DNA from: Stutzerimonas xanthomarina
GTDB taxonomy: Bacteria; Pseudomonadota; Gammaproteobacteria; Pseudomonadales; Pseudomonadaceae
Reading direction: 5' to 3'
NCBI RefSeq assembly: GCF_003935375.1
Contig: NZ_RHQM01000004.1
Coordinates: 62,001-126,000, forward strand
Length of the DNA stretch: 64,000 nt
The notes beneath the pieces are model-generated. The model was not told the origin of the DNA. It was given only the letters and a program-made list of their open reading frames with translations, and ran no database searches. Every line of letters begins with the position of its first letter. The stretch's first letter is position 1. Of this stretch, positions 57,425-64,000 are shown in pieces. A program made the position numbers and the translations under genes.

Positions 57425-58135
57425 ATGCGTCGCGCTTTGCTGCTCGCTCTCGCCGTGCTGACCCTGCCGGTCCAAGCCCTGGAGCTCAAGCCCTTCTCCG
57501 CTAGCTACACCGCCGACTGGAAGCAGGTTCCGGTCAGTGGCACAGCTCAGCGCAGCCTCGAGCAGCTGGACGATGGCAACTGGAGGCTCGATTTCGAGGC
57601 CTCCATGCTGGTCGCCAGTCTCAACGAGCGCAGCACGTTCCGCACCGAAGGCGATACCTTCCTGCCACAGACCTATCGCCTCAAGCGCAGCGGCCTGGGC
57701 AAGGGCAAGCGTGTCGAGCACCGCTTCGACTGGGACAACAAGCAGGTCGAAGGCAGTGACCGGGGTGATCCGGTCAAGCTTCCGCTGCATCGCGGCTTGC
57801 TGGACAAATCCACCTACCAGCTGGCGCTGCAGCACGAAGTCGCGGCCGGCAAGCAGAGCATGAGCTATCAGGTGGTCGATGGCGACGAGATCGAAACCTA
57901 CGATTTCCGCGTACTGGGCGAAGACAAGGTCAGCACCAAAGCCGGCCAGGTCGATGCCATCAAGGTCGAGCGCGTGCGCGACCCAACGCAGAGCAAGCGT
58001 GAAACCATCCTCTGGTTCGCCAAGGACTGGGACTACCTGCTGGTCCGCCTGCATCAGGTCGAGACGGACGGCAAGGAATACCAGATCATGCTCGAAGAAG
58101 GCCGTGTCGGCGGCAAGACCGTCAAAGGCAACTGA
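57425..58135 (+). CDS. DUF3108 domain-containing exported protein
   Basis: 236 residues: signal peptide cut near VQALE (about residue 19), then a DUF3108 domain that begins LKPFSASYTADWKQVPVSG and is mostly beta strand. The pattern, as in other DUF3108 proteins, suggests a lipocalin-like or LolA-like barrel in the periplasm; no function is established. It starts eight bases after purN, so it is probably co-transcribed with purM-purN. Confidence 0.87.
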   Translation: MRRALLLALAVLTLPVQALELKPFSASYTADWKQVPVSGTAQRSLEQLDDGNWRLDFEASMLVASLNERSTFRTEGDTFLPQTYRLKRSGLGKGKRVEHRFDWDNKQVEGSDRGDPVKLPLHRGLLDKSTYQLALQHEVAAGKQSMSYQVVDGDEIETYDFRVLGEDKVSTKAGQVDAIKVERVRDPTQSKRETILWFAKDWDYLLVRLHQVETDGKEYQIMLEEGRVGGKTVKGN

Positions 58136-58188
58136 GTCATCGCGGCGGGCCTTCGCGACCGCCGCCTCCCACTGCTTCGAGTTTTCCG

Positions 58189-58854
58189 ATGACTTCTTCA
58201 CGCCCCCTGCTGATTGCACTGCTCCTGTCCCTGGCCGGTTGCCAGTCATTCTTCGCCGAGCGCCCTCCGGCCAAGGCAGCAACCGAACGCCTGCAAGGTG
58301 AAGTTCGACAAGTCGAGGGCCAGCTTCAGTTGCAGAGCTGCCAGGGGCAACGGACGTTGAAACTGCTGAGCCAAGACACCGGGTTGCAGGACGACGCGCA
58401 GGTGCTGCTAACCGATGATCAGGATGCACTGTTCGCCGACCTGCGTGGCACCCTCAGTCAGGCCGAACCGGACGGTACTGGCCAACTCACGTTGACCCGC
58501 ATCTATCGCCTGCAGCGCGAAGGCCACGGCTGTGGCGAGGAGAACTTCAAGCAGATGATCCTGCGCGCCAGCGGTCATGAACCAGGCTGGATGCTGACCG
58601 TGACCACCCGCGGCATGCTGCTCGTTCGGCCGGGGCAATCACCGATCGCCCTGCCTTATCTGGAAGAGCAGCTTCCCGGTGGCCAGCTCAGTTTCACCAG
58701 CGAGGCCAACCAGCAGCGCCTTGACCTGTGGGTTGCACCGCAGCGCTGTGTCGACAGTGCCAGCGGCACGGTCAGCCACCTCAGTGCGGAGCTCCGTCTG
58801 GACGGCCAGACATTGCGCGGTTGCGCCTACTACGGTGGCGCACGCGACGACTGA
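58189..58854 (+). CDS. Putative lipoprotein (COG3650-like)
   Basis: 221 residues with lipobox LAGC (Cys18). The mature part has an N-terminal domain of about 100 residues and a C-terminal domain resembling COG3650 proteins (GHEPGWMLTVTTRGMLLV, with CAYYGG near the end). A pair of cysteines (in CVDSASG and CAYYGG) may form a disulfide. Function unknown. It lies 53 bases after the DUF3108 gene and 50 before dapC, possibly in one transcription unit. Confidence 0.8.
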   Translation: MTSSRPLLIALLLSLAGCQSFFAERPPAKAATERLQGEVRQVEGQLQLQSCQGQRTLKLLSQDTGLQDDAQVLLTDDQDALFADLRGTLSQAEPDGTGQLTLTRIYRLQREGHGCGEENFKQMILRASGHEPGWMLTVTTRGMLLVRPGQSPIALPYLEEQLPGGQLSFTSEANQQRLDLWVAPQRCVDSASGTVSHLSAELRLDGQTLRGCAYYGGARDD

Positions 58855-58904
58855 TCTCACGAATGCGGGGCGTTCGCCGCGCTCATCCTGAAAGAACTGC
58901 ATCC

Positions 58905-60101
58905 ATGAACAACGCCCTGAATCTGCTGCACCCATACCCCTTCGAGAAGCTGCGTGGCCTGCTCGCTGGCGCACAGCCGCCTGCCGACAAGCGTGCCATC
59001 GCGCTGTCGATTGGCGAGCCGAAGCATCGCTCGCCGGACTTCGTTGCCCAGGCACTGGCCGACAACCTTGATCAGCTGGCGGTCTATCCGACCACACTCG
59101 GCATTCCGGCGCTGCGCGAAGCCATCGCGCGCTGGTGCGAGCGGCGCTTCGGCCTCGCCGCAGATGCACTGGACCCGGCGCAGCACGTGTTGCCGGTCAA
59201 CGGTACGCGCGAGGCACTGTTCGCCTTCACCCAGGCCGTGGTGGATCGCTCAGCGGACGGTCTGGTGGTCAGCCCGAATCCGTTCTATCAGATCTACGAA
59301 GGCGCAGCCCTGCTCGCCGGCGCCACGCCTCATTACCTGCCATGCCTCGAGCAGAACGGCTTCAACCCGGACTTCGATGCCGTGCCGGTGGATGTCTGGC
59401 AGCGCTGCCAGATTCTCTTCCTCTGTTCTCCGGGCAACCCGACCGGTGCGCTGGTGCCGCTGGAGACGCTAAAAAAGCTGATCGCGCTGGCCGACCAGTA
59501 CGACTTCGTCATTGCCGCCGACGAGTGCTACAGCGAGCTGTACTTCGACGAGGCTAATCCACCTGCGGGGCTGCTTACCGCCTGTGCAGCACTGGGCCGC
59601 ACCGATTACAAGCGCTGCGTGGTGTTCCATAGCCTGTCGAAGCGCTCGAACCTGCCGGGGCTGCGTTCGGGCTTCGTCGCCGGTGATGCCGATATCCTCA
59701 AGTCCTTCCTGCTCTACCGCACCTATCATGGCTGCGCCATGCCCGTGCAGACCCAGCTGGCGAGCATCGCGGCCTGGAACGACGAGATTCACGTGCGCGC
59801 CAACCGCGAGCTGTATCGCGCCAAGTTCGATGCCGTGCTGGAAATACTCGCGCCGGTCATGGACGTGCAACGCCCCGATGGTGGCTTTTATCTATGGCCG
59901 AAAACGCCGATGGACGATCAACAGTTCACCCGCGAGCTGTTCGCCCGCGAGCATGTCACCGTGGTGCCGGGTTCCTACCTGTCGCGCGAAGTGAACGGCA
60001 TGTCCCCCGGCGTCGGCCGCGTGCGTATGGCACTGGTTGCGCCGCTGGCCGAATGCATCGAGGCGGCGCAACGCATTCGCCACTTCATCGAAACGCTCTG
60101 A
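58905..60101 (+). CDS. dapC: Succinyldiaminopimelate transaminase
   Basis: 398 residues of the class I/II aminotransferase fold: SIGEPKHRSPDFV near the start, PLP contacts in NGTREALFAF, FLCSPGNPTGA and ADECYSELYF, the Schiff-base Lys246 in HSLSKRSNLPG, and a C-terminal arginine in GRVRMAL. It makes N-succinyl-LL-diaminopimelate from the keto acid produced by the DapD step. dapD lies 1.5 kb downstream on the same strand. Confidence 0.94.
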   Translation: MNNALNLLHPYPFEKLRGLLAGAQPPADKRAIALSIGEPKHRSPDFVAQALADNLDQLAVYPTTLGIPALREAIARWCERRFGLAADALDPAQHVLPVNGTREALFAFTQAVVDRSADGLVVSPNPFYQIYEGAALLAGATPHYLPCLEQNGFNPDFDAVPVDVWQRCQILFLCSPGNPTGALVPLETLKKLIALADQYDFVIAADECYSELYFDEANPPAGLLTACAALGRTDYKRCVVFHSLSKRSNLPGLRSGFVAGDADILKSFLLYRTYHGCAMPVQTQLASIAAWNDEIHVRANRELYRAKFDAVLEILAPVMDVQRPDGGFYLWPKTPMDDQQFTRELFAREHVTVVPGSYLSREVNGMSPGVGRVRMALVAPLAECIEAAQRIRHFIETL

Positions 60102-60140
60102 TTGCGCACCGGGCGGCTTGGCCGCCCGGCCTGACGAGGT

Positions 60141-60302
60141 TCAGGCAACGCCCGGCGGGATCGCATCCTTGCCATAGTCGCGCAGTTTTTCCAGATTCTC
60201 CGGCTTCATGTGCTCGGGTATGTCTGCGCCCTGATGCTCGTCGCGGGATGTGGAATTGGCCTTATCAAGCGCCTCCTCGGTACGCTCGTCGTGATCGCTC
60301 AT
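60141..60302 (-). CDS. Very small protein of 53 residues
   Basis: An open frame runs MSDHDERTEEALDKANSTSR... and ends KDAIPPGVA. It is very acidic at the start, polar throughout, and has no membrane helix. AGGAGG lies seven bases before the ATG, which makes translation likely. It follows the 81-residue gene by 14 bases on the same strand, so the pair probably forms an operon. I recognise no family. It is easily missed because of its length. Confidence 0.68.
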   Translation of the reverse strand: MSDHDERTEEALDKANSTSRDEHQGADIPEHMKPENLEKLRDYGKDAIPPGVA

Positions 60303-60316
60303 ATGCTGCCTCCTGT

Positions 60317-60562
60317 TCAGATGGCGTGTTCTTCCCAGATCAGCTCGCCTTCGTCGCTGACCTCTATAACTTTAGTCAAAGCTGCCTCGGCAATCGCGTC
60401 GGCTTCGGAGGCCAGGTCGTAGCGACGGCCATCTGCGATCTTGAATACGTGTACATGCTCGTCGCTGTCGCGCCGTTTGATGGCGATAACCGCTTCGAAC
60501 GCATCCTCGGCAGGCACCGCCGAAGAAATCGCTTCGAAATTCTCGAAATGCTTGCGTGCCAT
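60317..60562 (-). CDS. Small conserved-looking protein of 81 residues
   Basis: The product MARKHFENFEAISSAVPAEDAFEAV... is acidic and looks like a small alpha/beta domain; the stretch VHVFKIADGRRYDLASEADAIAEAAL may be one strand-helix unit. No known domain is seen. It is divergent from the thioredoxin gene and upstream of the 53-residue gene. Confidence 0.7.
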   Translation of the reverse strand: MARKHFENFEAISSAVPAEDAFEAVIAIKRRDSDEHVHVFKIADGRRYDLASEADAIAEAALTKVIEVSDEGELIWEEHAI

Positions 60563-60689
60563 TACTCGTCACCTCACCGTTGCGATTGTCATCAATGGAC
60601 AACACCATCGGTGTAAAAGGTCGAGAGCCCTCGCCGAACGACGGCCCGGCGGCAAGTTCGAACGTTGGAAGGCACACGGAGAACCTGCC

Positions 60690-61019
60690 ATGAACATGAC
60701 TGAACACTACGTACAAAACGAGCCCAGCCGTACAGAGGTCGACGCCATGCAGGGGGCGCTGCTGCTGGAGTTCGGCACTGCCTGGTGCGGCCACTGCCGA
60801 GCAGCTCAGCCACTACTGGCAAAGGCCCTGGCTGAGCGCAGCGGCATTTGTCATCTGAAGATCGAGGACGGCCCGGGCCGCCCGCTGGGACGCTCGTTTC
60901 GGGTCAAGCTCTGGCCGACCCTGATCCTGCTGAAGAATGGCCAGGAGCTCGCGCGCGTCGTGCGCCCGCTGAACGAGCAGGCGATCGAGCAGGCGCTAGG
61001 CGAGACGGGGAAGGGATGA
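60690..61019 (+). CDS. Thioredoxin family protein
   Basis: 109 residues with a thioredoxin fold; redox motif WCGHC in GTAWCGHCRAAQPLL and cis-proline in LWPTLILLKNGQELA. The WCGHC motif is more typical of disulfide isomerases than of thioredoxin 1 (WCGPC), so it may be a less reducing or specialised member. No signal peptide is seen, so it is cytoplasmic. The ATG at 60690 starts the family-like part; the longer open frame is unsupported. Confidence 0.88.
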   Translation: MNMTEHYVQNEPSRTEVDAMQGALLLEFGTAWCGHCRAAQPLLAKALAERSGICHLKIEDGPGRPLGRSFRVKLWPTLILLKNGQELARVVRPLNEQAIEQALGETGKG

Positions 61020-61059
61020 GAGAGACAGTTCGCGAGCCACCTGCCGCGCAGCGCTCTTC

Positions 61060-61083
61060 GAGGCGAGAAGGCATGCTCGCCTC
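61060..61083 (+). terminator. Hairpin after thioredoxin gene
   Basis: Stem GAGGCGAG / CTCGCCTC (8 bases) with an eight-base loop, 40 bases past the stop codon. No T tract follows. A CATAAT about 40 bases before the next gene may be that gene's -10 box. Confidence 0.4.
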
Positions 61084-61147
61084 CATAGCCCGGCGAGGCG
61101 TGGCATAATCCGCCGTCCAGTTTTGCAGGAGTCTTGGAGAGTCGTTT

Positions 61148-61519
61148 ATGTCCGAATCAGATCAGCGGTTGTGCCTATACGGAATCAAAGCCTGCGACAC
61201 GATGAAAAAGGCCCGTACCTGGCTCGACGAACACGGACTGGACTACGACTTCCACGACTACAAGAGCGTCGGCATAGACCGCACCCACCTGGAAGCCTGG
61301 TGCAATGAACACGGCTGGCAGACCGTTCTCAACCGTGCAGGCACCACCTTCCGCAAGCTGGACGACGCTGCAAAGGCCGATCTTGACCAGGCCCGGGCCA
61401 TCGAGCTGATGTTGGCCCAACCGTCGATGATCAAACGCCCTGTACTCGACTTGGGCGGTAAGACCCTGATTGGCTTCAAGCCCGATCTTTACGCTGCCGA
61501 AGTGGCAGCGCCGAACTGA
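61148..61519 (+). CDS. ArsC/Spx-family reductase (YffB-like)
   Basis: 123 residues of the ArsC-like fold: GIKACDTMKKARTWL with the single active cysteine (Cys16), DYKSVGIDRTHLEAW, and MIKRPVLDLGGKTLIGF. It resembles YffB/Spx/MgsR rather than true arsenate reductase, which has a different loop around the cysteine. YffB is thought to be a glutathione-dependent thiol reductase. It lies 42 bases before dapD on the same strand, the usual position. Confidence 0.85.
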   Translation: MSESDQRLCLYGIKACDTMKKARTWLDEHGLDYDFHDYKSVGIDRTHLEAWCNEHGWQTVLNRAGTTFRKLDDAAKADLDQARAIELMLAQPSMIKRPVLDLGGKTLIGFKPDLYAAEVAAPN

Positions 61520-61561
61520 TAGCCGCCCAACAGACGGCGCGGCCGACAAAAAGGAAATTCT

Positions 61562-62596
61562 ATGTCCGCAACCCTATTTAGCCTCGCCTTTGGCGTTGGC
61601 ACCCAGAACCGTCAAGGCGACTGGCTGGAAGTCTTCTACGCACAACCGCTGCTGCAACCTGCCGGCGAGCTGGTAGCTGCCGTCGCCCCGCTGCTCGGCT
61701 ATGCCGGCGGCAATCAGGCAATCAGCATCACCACTACCCAGGCTGCACAACTGGCGGATGCCCTGAAGCCGCTCGACGCTACCCAGTACGCGCTGCTGAC
61801 CCGCCTGGCCGAAAGCCAGCGCCCGCTGGTCGCCACTCTGCTCGCCGAAGACGCGCCGCTTACCTCGACCCCCGAGGCCTACCTGAAGCTGCACCTGCTT
61901 TCGCACCGGCTGGCCAAGCCGCATGGTCTGAACCTGACCGGCATCTTCCCGCTGCTGCCCAACGTCGCCTGGACCAACCAGGGCGCGGTGGACCTGAGCG
62001 AACTGGCCGAGCGCCAGTTGGAAGCACGCCTGAAGGGCGATCTGCTGGAAGTCTTCTCGGTGGACAAGTTCCCGAAGATGACCGATTACGTGGTCCCTGC
62101 GGGCGTGCGTATCGCCGACAGCGCGCGCATTCGCCTCGGTGCCTATGTGGGTGAAGGCACCACCGTGATGCACGAGGGCTTCATCAACTTCAACGCCGGT
62201 ACCGCCGGCCCGGGCATGATCGAAGGCCGCGTCTCCGCTGGCGTGTTCGTCGGCAAGGGTTCGGACCTCGGCGGCGGCTGCTCGACCATGGGCACCCTGT
62301 CCGGTGGCGGCAACATCGTCATCTCCGTCGGCGAAGGCTGCCTGATCGGCGCGAATGCCGGCATCGGCATTCCGCTGGGCGACCGCAACACCGTGGAGTC
62401 GGGCCTGTACATCACGGCCGGCACCAAGGTCAGCCTGCTCGACGACGGCGATCAACTGGTCAAAGTGGTCAAGGCGCGCGAGCTGGCCGGCCAGAGCGAC
62501 CTGCTGTTCCGTCGCAACTCGCAGACCGGCGCGGTGGAGTGCAAGACCCACAAGTCGGCCATCGAGCTGAACGAGGCGCTGCACGCGCATAACTGA
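61562..62596 (+). CDS. dapD: 2,3,4,5-tetrahydropyridine-2,6-dicarboxylate N-succinyltransferase
   Basis: 344 residues, the long Pseudomonas-type DapD (E. coli: about 274). The C-terminal half is a left-handed beta helix of hexapeptide repeats (about 175-300), with VGEGTTVMHEGFINFNAG and GCSTMGTLSGGGN. It adds succinate from succinyl-CoA in the lysine/diaminopimelate route, feeding dapC upstream. AAGGAA precedes the ATG. Confidence 0.96.
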   Translation: MSATLFSLAFGVGTQNRQGDWLEVFYAQPLLQPAGELVAAVAPLLGYAGGNQAISITTTQAAQLADALKPLDATQYALLTRLAESQRPLVATLLAEDAPLTSTPEAYLKLHLLSHRLAKPHGLNLTGIFPLLPNVAWTNQGAVDLSELAERQLEARLKGDLLEVFSVDKFPKMTDYVVPAGVRIADSARIRLGAYVGEGTTVMHEGFINFNAGTAGPGMIEGRVSAGVFVGKGSDLGGGCSTMGTLSGGGNIVISVGEGCLIGANAGIGIPLGDRNTVESGLYITAGTKVSLLDDGDQLVKVVKARELAGQSDLLFRRNSQTGAVECKTHKSAIELNEALHAHN

Positions 62597-62670
62597 GCAG
62601 GAGCAGCGGCAAGCTGCGAGCCATGAGCGCCTGCCTTGCCGCATCCCCTGCAGCTGGAGGTTTGCCGCTT

Positions 62671-63876
62671 ATGGCCCTGTTTTCTCCCTGGCGTGCCGAC
62701 TTCCCTGCCCTGGCGGTGCTCGAAGCGCAAGGCCAGACCTATCTCGACAGCGCCGCCACGGCACAGAAGCCGCAGGCGCTGATCGATGCTCTCAGCGGCT
62801 ACTACACCTGCGGCGCCGCCAATGTGCACCGCGCCCAGCACCAGCCCGCCGAACGCGCAACTCGCGCTTACGAAGACTCGCGCATCAAGGTGGCGAAATG
62901 GCTGAACGCGGCTTCGCCCACTGAAATCGTATTCACCCGCGGCGCGACGGAAGCGCTGAATCTGCTCGCCTACGGACTGGAACATCTGATCGGAGCCGGT
63001 GACGAGATCGTCATCAGCGCCCTCGAACATCACGCCAACCTGCTGCCCTGGCAACAGCTGGCCAAACGGCGCAACGCCAGACTGCAGGTGCTACCGATCG
63101 ATACCGCCGGGCGCATCGACCTGGCCGCAGCTGCCGCGCTGGTCGGGCCGCGTACCCGACTGCTGGCGGTGAGTCAGCTGTCCAACGTGCTGGGTGGCTG
63201 GCAACCGCTGGACGACCTGCTGCACCTGGCCAAGACCCAAGGTGCGCTGACCATCGTCGACGGTGCGCAGGGCGTGGTGCACGGCCGTCACGACATGACC
63301 ACGCTGGGTTGCGATTTCTACGTGCTCTCCAGCCATAAGCTCTACGGGCCGGATGGCGTCGGCGTACTGTACGGCCGCGGCGAATCGCTGCTGCAGCTGC
63401 GTCACTGGCAGTTCGGCGGCGAGATGGTGCGCATCGCCGATTATCAACACGCCGAGTTCCATGCCGCGCCCCTGGGCTTCGAGGCCGGCACGCCGCCGAT
63501 CTCCGGCGTCATCGGTCTCGGCGCCACGCTGGACTATCTGGCTGGACTCGACGTTGCTGCGGTCGAGCGTCACGAGCGGGCATTGCACGACCAGCTGCTC
63601 GCCGGGCTTGCCGCACGCAACGGCGTTCGCCTGCTCGGCTCGCCGCAGGTTGCGCTGGCCAGCTTCGTTGTCGAAGGCGTGCATCATTCCGACCTGGGGC
63701 ATCTGCTCACCGAACAGGGCATCGCGGTGCGCAGCGGCAATCACTGCGCCATGCCGCTGATGAAACACCTTGGTCTGGATGGCGCGACACGCGTCTCGCT
63801 CGGGCTGTACAACGACAGTGCCGACCTCGAGCGCTTCTTTAGCGCCCTCGATCAGGCCCTGGAGTTACTGCGATGA
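62671..63876 (+). CDS. csdA: Cysteine desulfurase, CsdA/SufS type
   Basis: 401 residues of the SufS-like aminotransferase V family: YLDSAATAQKPQALIDAL near the start, SALEHHANLLPWQ, the PLP lysine in SSHKLYGPDGVG, and the reactive cysteine in RSGNHCAMPLM. It takes sulfur from cysteine as a persulfide and hands it to a SufE-type acceptor, whose gene starts immediately after with an ATGA overlap. An upstream in-frame ATG at 62623 is less likely. Confidence 0.92.
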   Translation: MALFSPWRADFPALAVLEAQGQTYLDSAATAQKPQALIDALSGYYTCGAANVHRAQHQPAERATRAYEDSRIKVAKWLNAASPTEIVFTRGATEALNLLAYGLEHLIGAGDEIVISALEHHANLLPWQQLAKRRNARLQVLPIDTAGRIDLAAAAALVGPRTRLLAVSQLSNVLGGWQPLDDLLHLAKTQGALTIVDGAQGVVHGRHDMTTLGCDFYVLSSHKLYGPDGVGVLYGRGESLLQLRHWQFGGEMVRIADYQHAEFHAAPLGFEAGTPPISGVIGLGATLDYLAGLDVAAVERHERALHDQLLAGLAARNGVRLLGSPQVALASFVVEGVHHSDLGHLLTEQGIAVRSGNHCAMPLMKHLGLDGATRVSLGLYNDSADLERFFSALDQALELLR

Positions 63877-64000
63877 GCGACTTGCCGCAAGCCGCTGGCG
63901 AAGCGCTGGAGGCATTCAGCCAGGCGCCCGGCTGGGAGCAGCGCGCACGTTTGCTGATGCAATGGGGTGAGCGGCTGGCACCGTTGGATGAAGATGAACG
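63873..64000 (+). CDS. SufE family sulfur acceptor protein, cut off by window end
   Basis: The first 42 residues (MSDLPQAAGEALEAFSQAPGWEQRARLLMQWGERL...) match the helical start of SufE/CsdE, ending in the conserved EQRARLLMQWGERLAPL. It should accept persulfide sulfur from the desulfurase just upstream. The start overlaps the csdA stop (ATGA), so translation is coupled. The active-site cysteine lies beyond the window. Confidence 0.88.
   Translation, partial: MSDLPQAAGEALEAFSQAPGWEQRARLLMQWGERLAPLDEDE

Overview
The window is a stretch of core chromosome from a high-GC gammaproteobacterium, almost certainly a Pseudomonas-type organism and most likely of the stutzeri (Stutzerimonas) branch. 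The case rests on gene content and order: oprD next to a HIT protein, slyX, a membrane cold-shock-domain protein, dps and aspS; ruvCAB-ybgC-tolQRAB-pal-cpoB-queEC-tRNA-Lys; bcp-gcvR-dapA-bamC-purC; and hda-perM-DUF2066-purM-purN. All of these are Pseudomonas arrangements known from P. aeruginosa. The species-level guess is inference. I see no prophage, insertion sequence, CRISPR array or large accessory island.

Layout. 1-11.4 kb: a truncated tRNA-Val, rdgC, an azlC-azlD-MFS operon, an acetyltransferase, a very large permease/hybrid histidine kinase (MxtR-like), an MgtC/DUF4010 membrane protein, rmuC and a Sel1 protein. 11.4-15.1 kb: a 470-base gap with a DnaA-box palindrome, then ydbH-ynbE-ydbL for phospholipid transport to the outer membrane. 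15.1-18.1 kb: a small unknown gene, polB and tRNA-Ser. 18.2-28.3 kb: purC, bamC and dapA, then gcvR and bcp, a PerM protein, a TusA protein, bepA, nadA and a CoA-transferase. 28.4-38.6 kb: tRNA-Lys, then one long minus-strand block carrying queuosine genes, the complete Tol-Pal envelope system, Holliday-junction genes and yebC. 38.8-48.5 kb: aspS, dps, the cold-shock-domain membrane protein, slyX and HIT genes, oprD, proS, a lipoprotein, a lytic transglycosylase and a thioredoxin-like lipoprotein. 48.7-64 kb: small conserved genes, a YihY membrane protein, an ArsC-like protein, wrbA, a 158-base palindromic element, hda, a second PerM protein, purM-purN, dapC, two very small genes, a thioredoxin, a second ArsC-like protein, dapD, a csdA-type cysteine desulfurase and the start of its SufE partner.

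How the genes work together. Much of the window serves the envelope: Tol-Pal-CpoB, BamC and BepA, YdbH-YnbE-YdbL, OprD, a lytic transglycosylase and several lipoproteins. It also holds three lysine/diaminopimelate genes (dapA, dapC, dapD), three purine genes (purC, purM, purN) and genome-maintenance genes (rdgC, rmuC, polB, ruvABC, hda). Translational coupling is common: azlC/azlD/MFS, tolR/tolA/tolB, arsC/wrbA/DUF2069, perM/hda, purM/purN and csdA/sufE all overlap.

Points most worth a second look are the MITE-like palindrome at 52266-52423, the DnaA-box palindrome at 11545-11563, an ADE1-length PurC in place of the short type seen in P. aeruginosa, an apparently empty tRNA-Lys integration site, the membrane-tethered cold-shock-domain protein and a pair of very small conserved-looking genes at 60.1-60.6 kb. 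I did not find convincing evidence of a wholly new multi-gene system.
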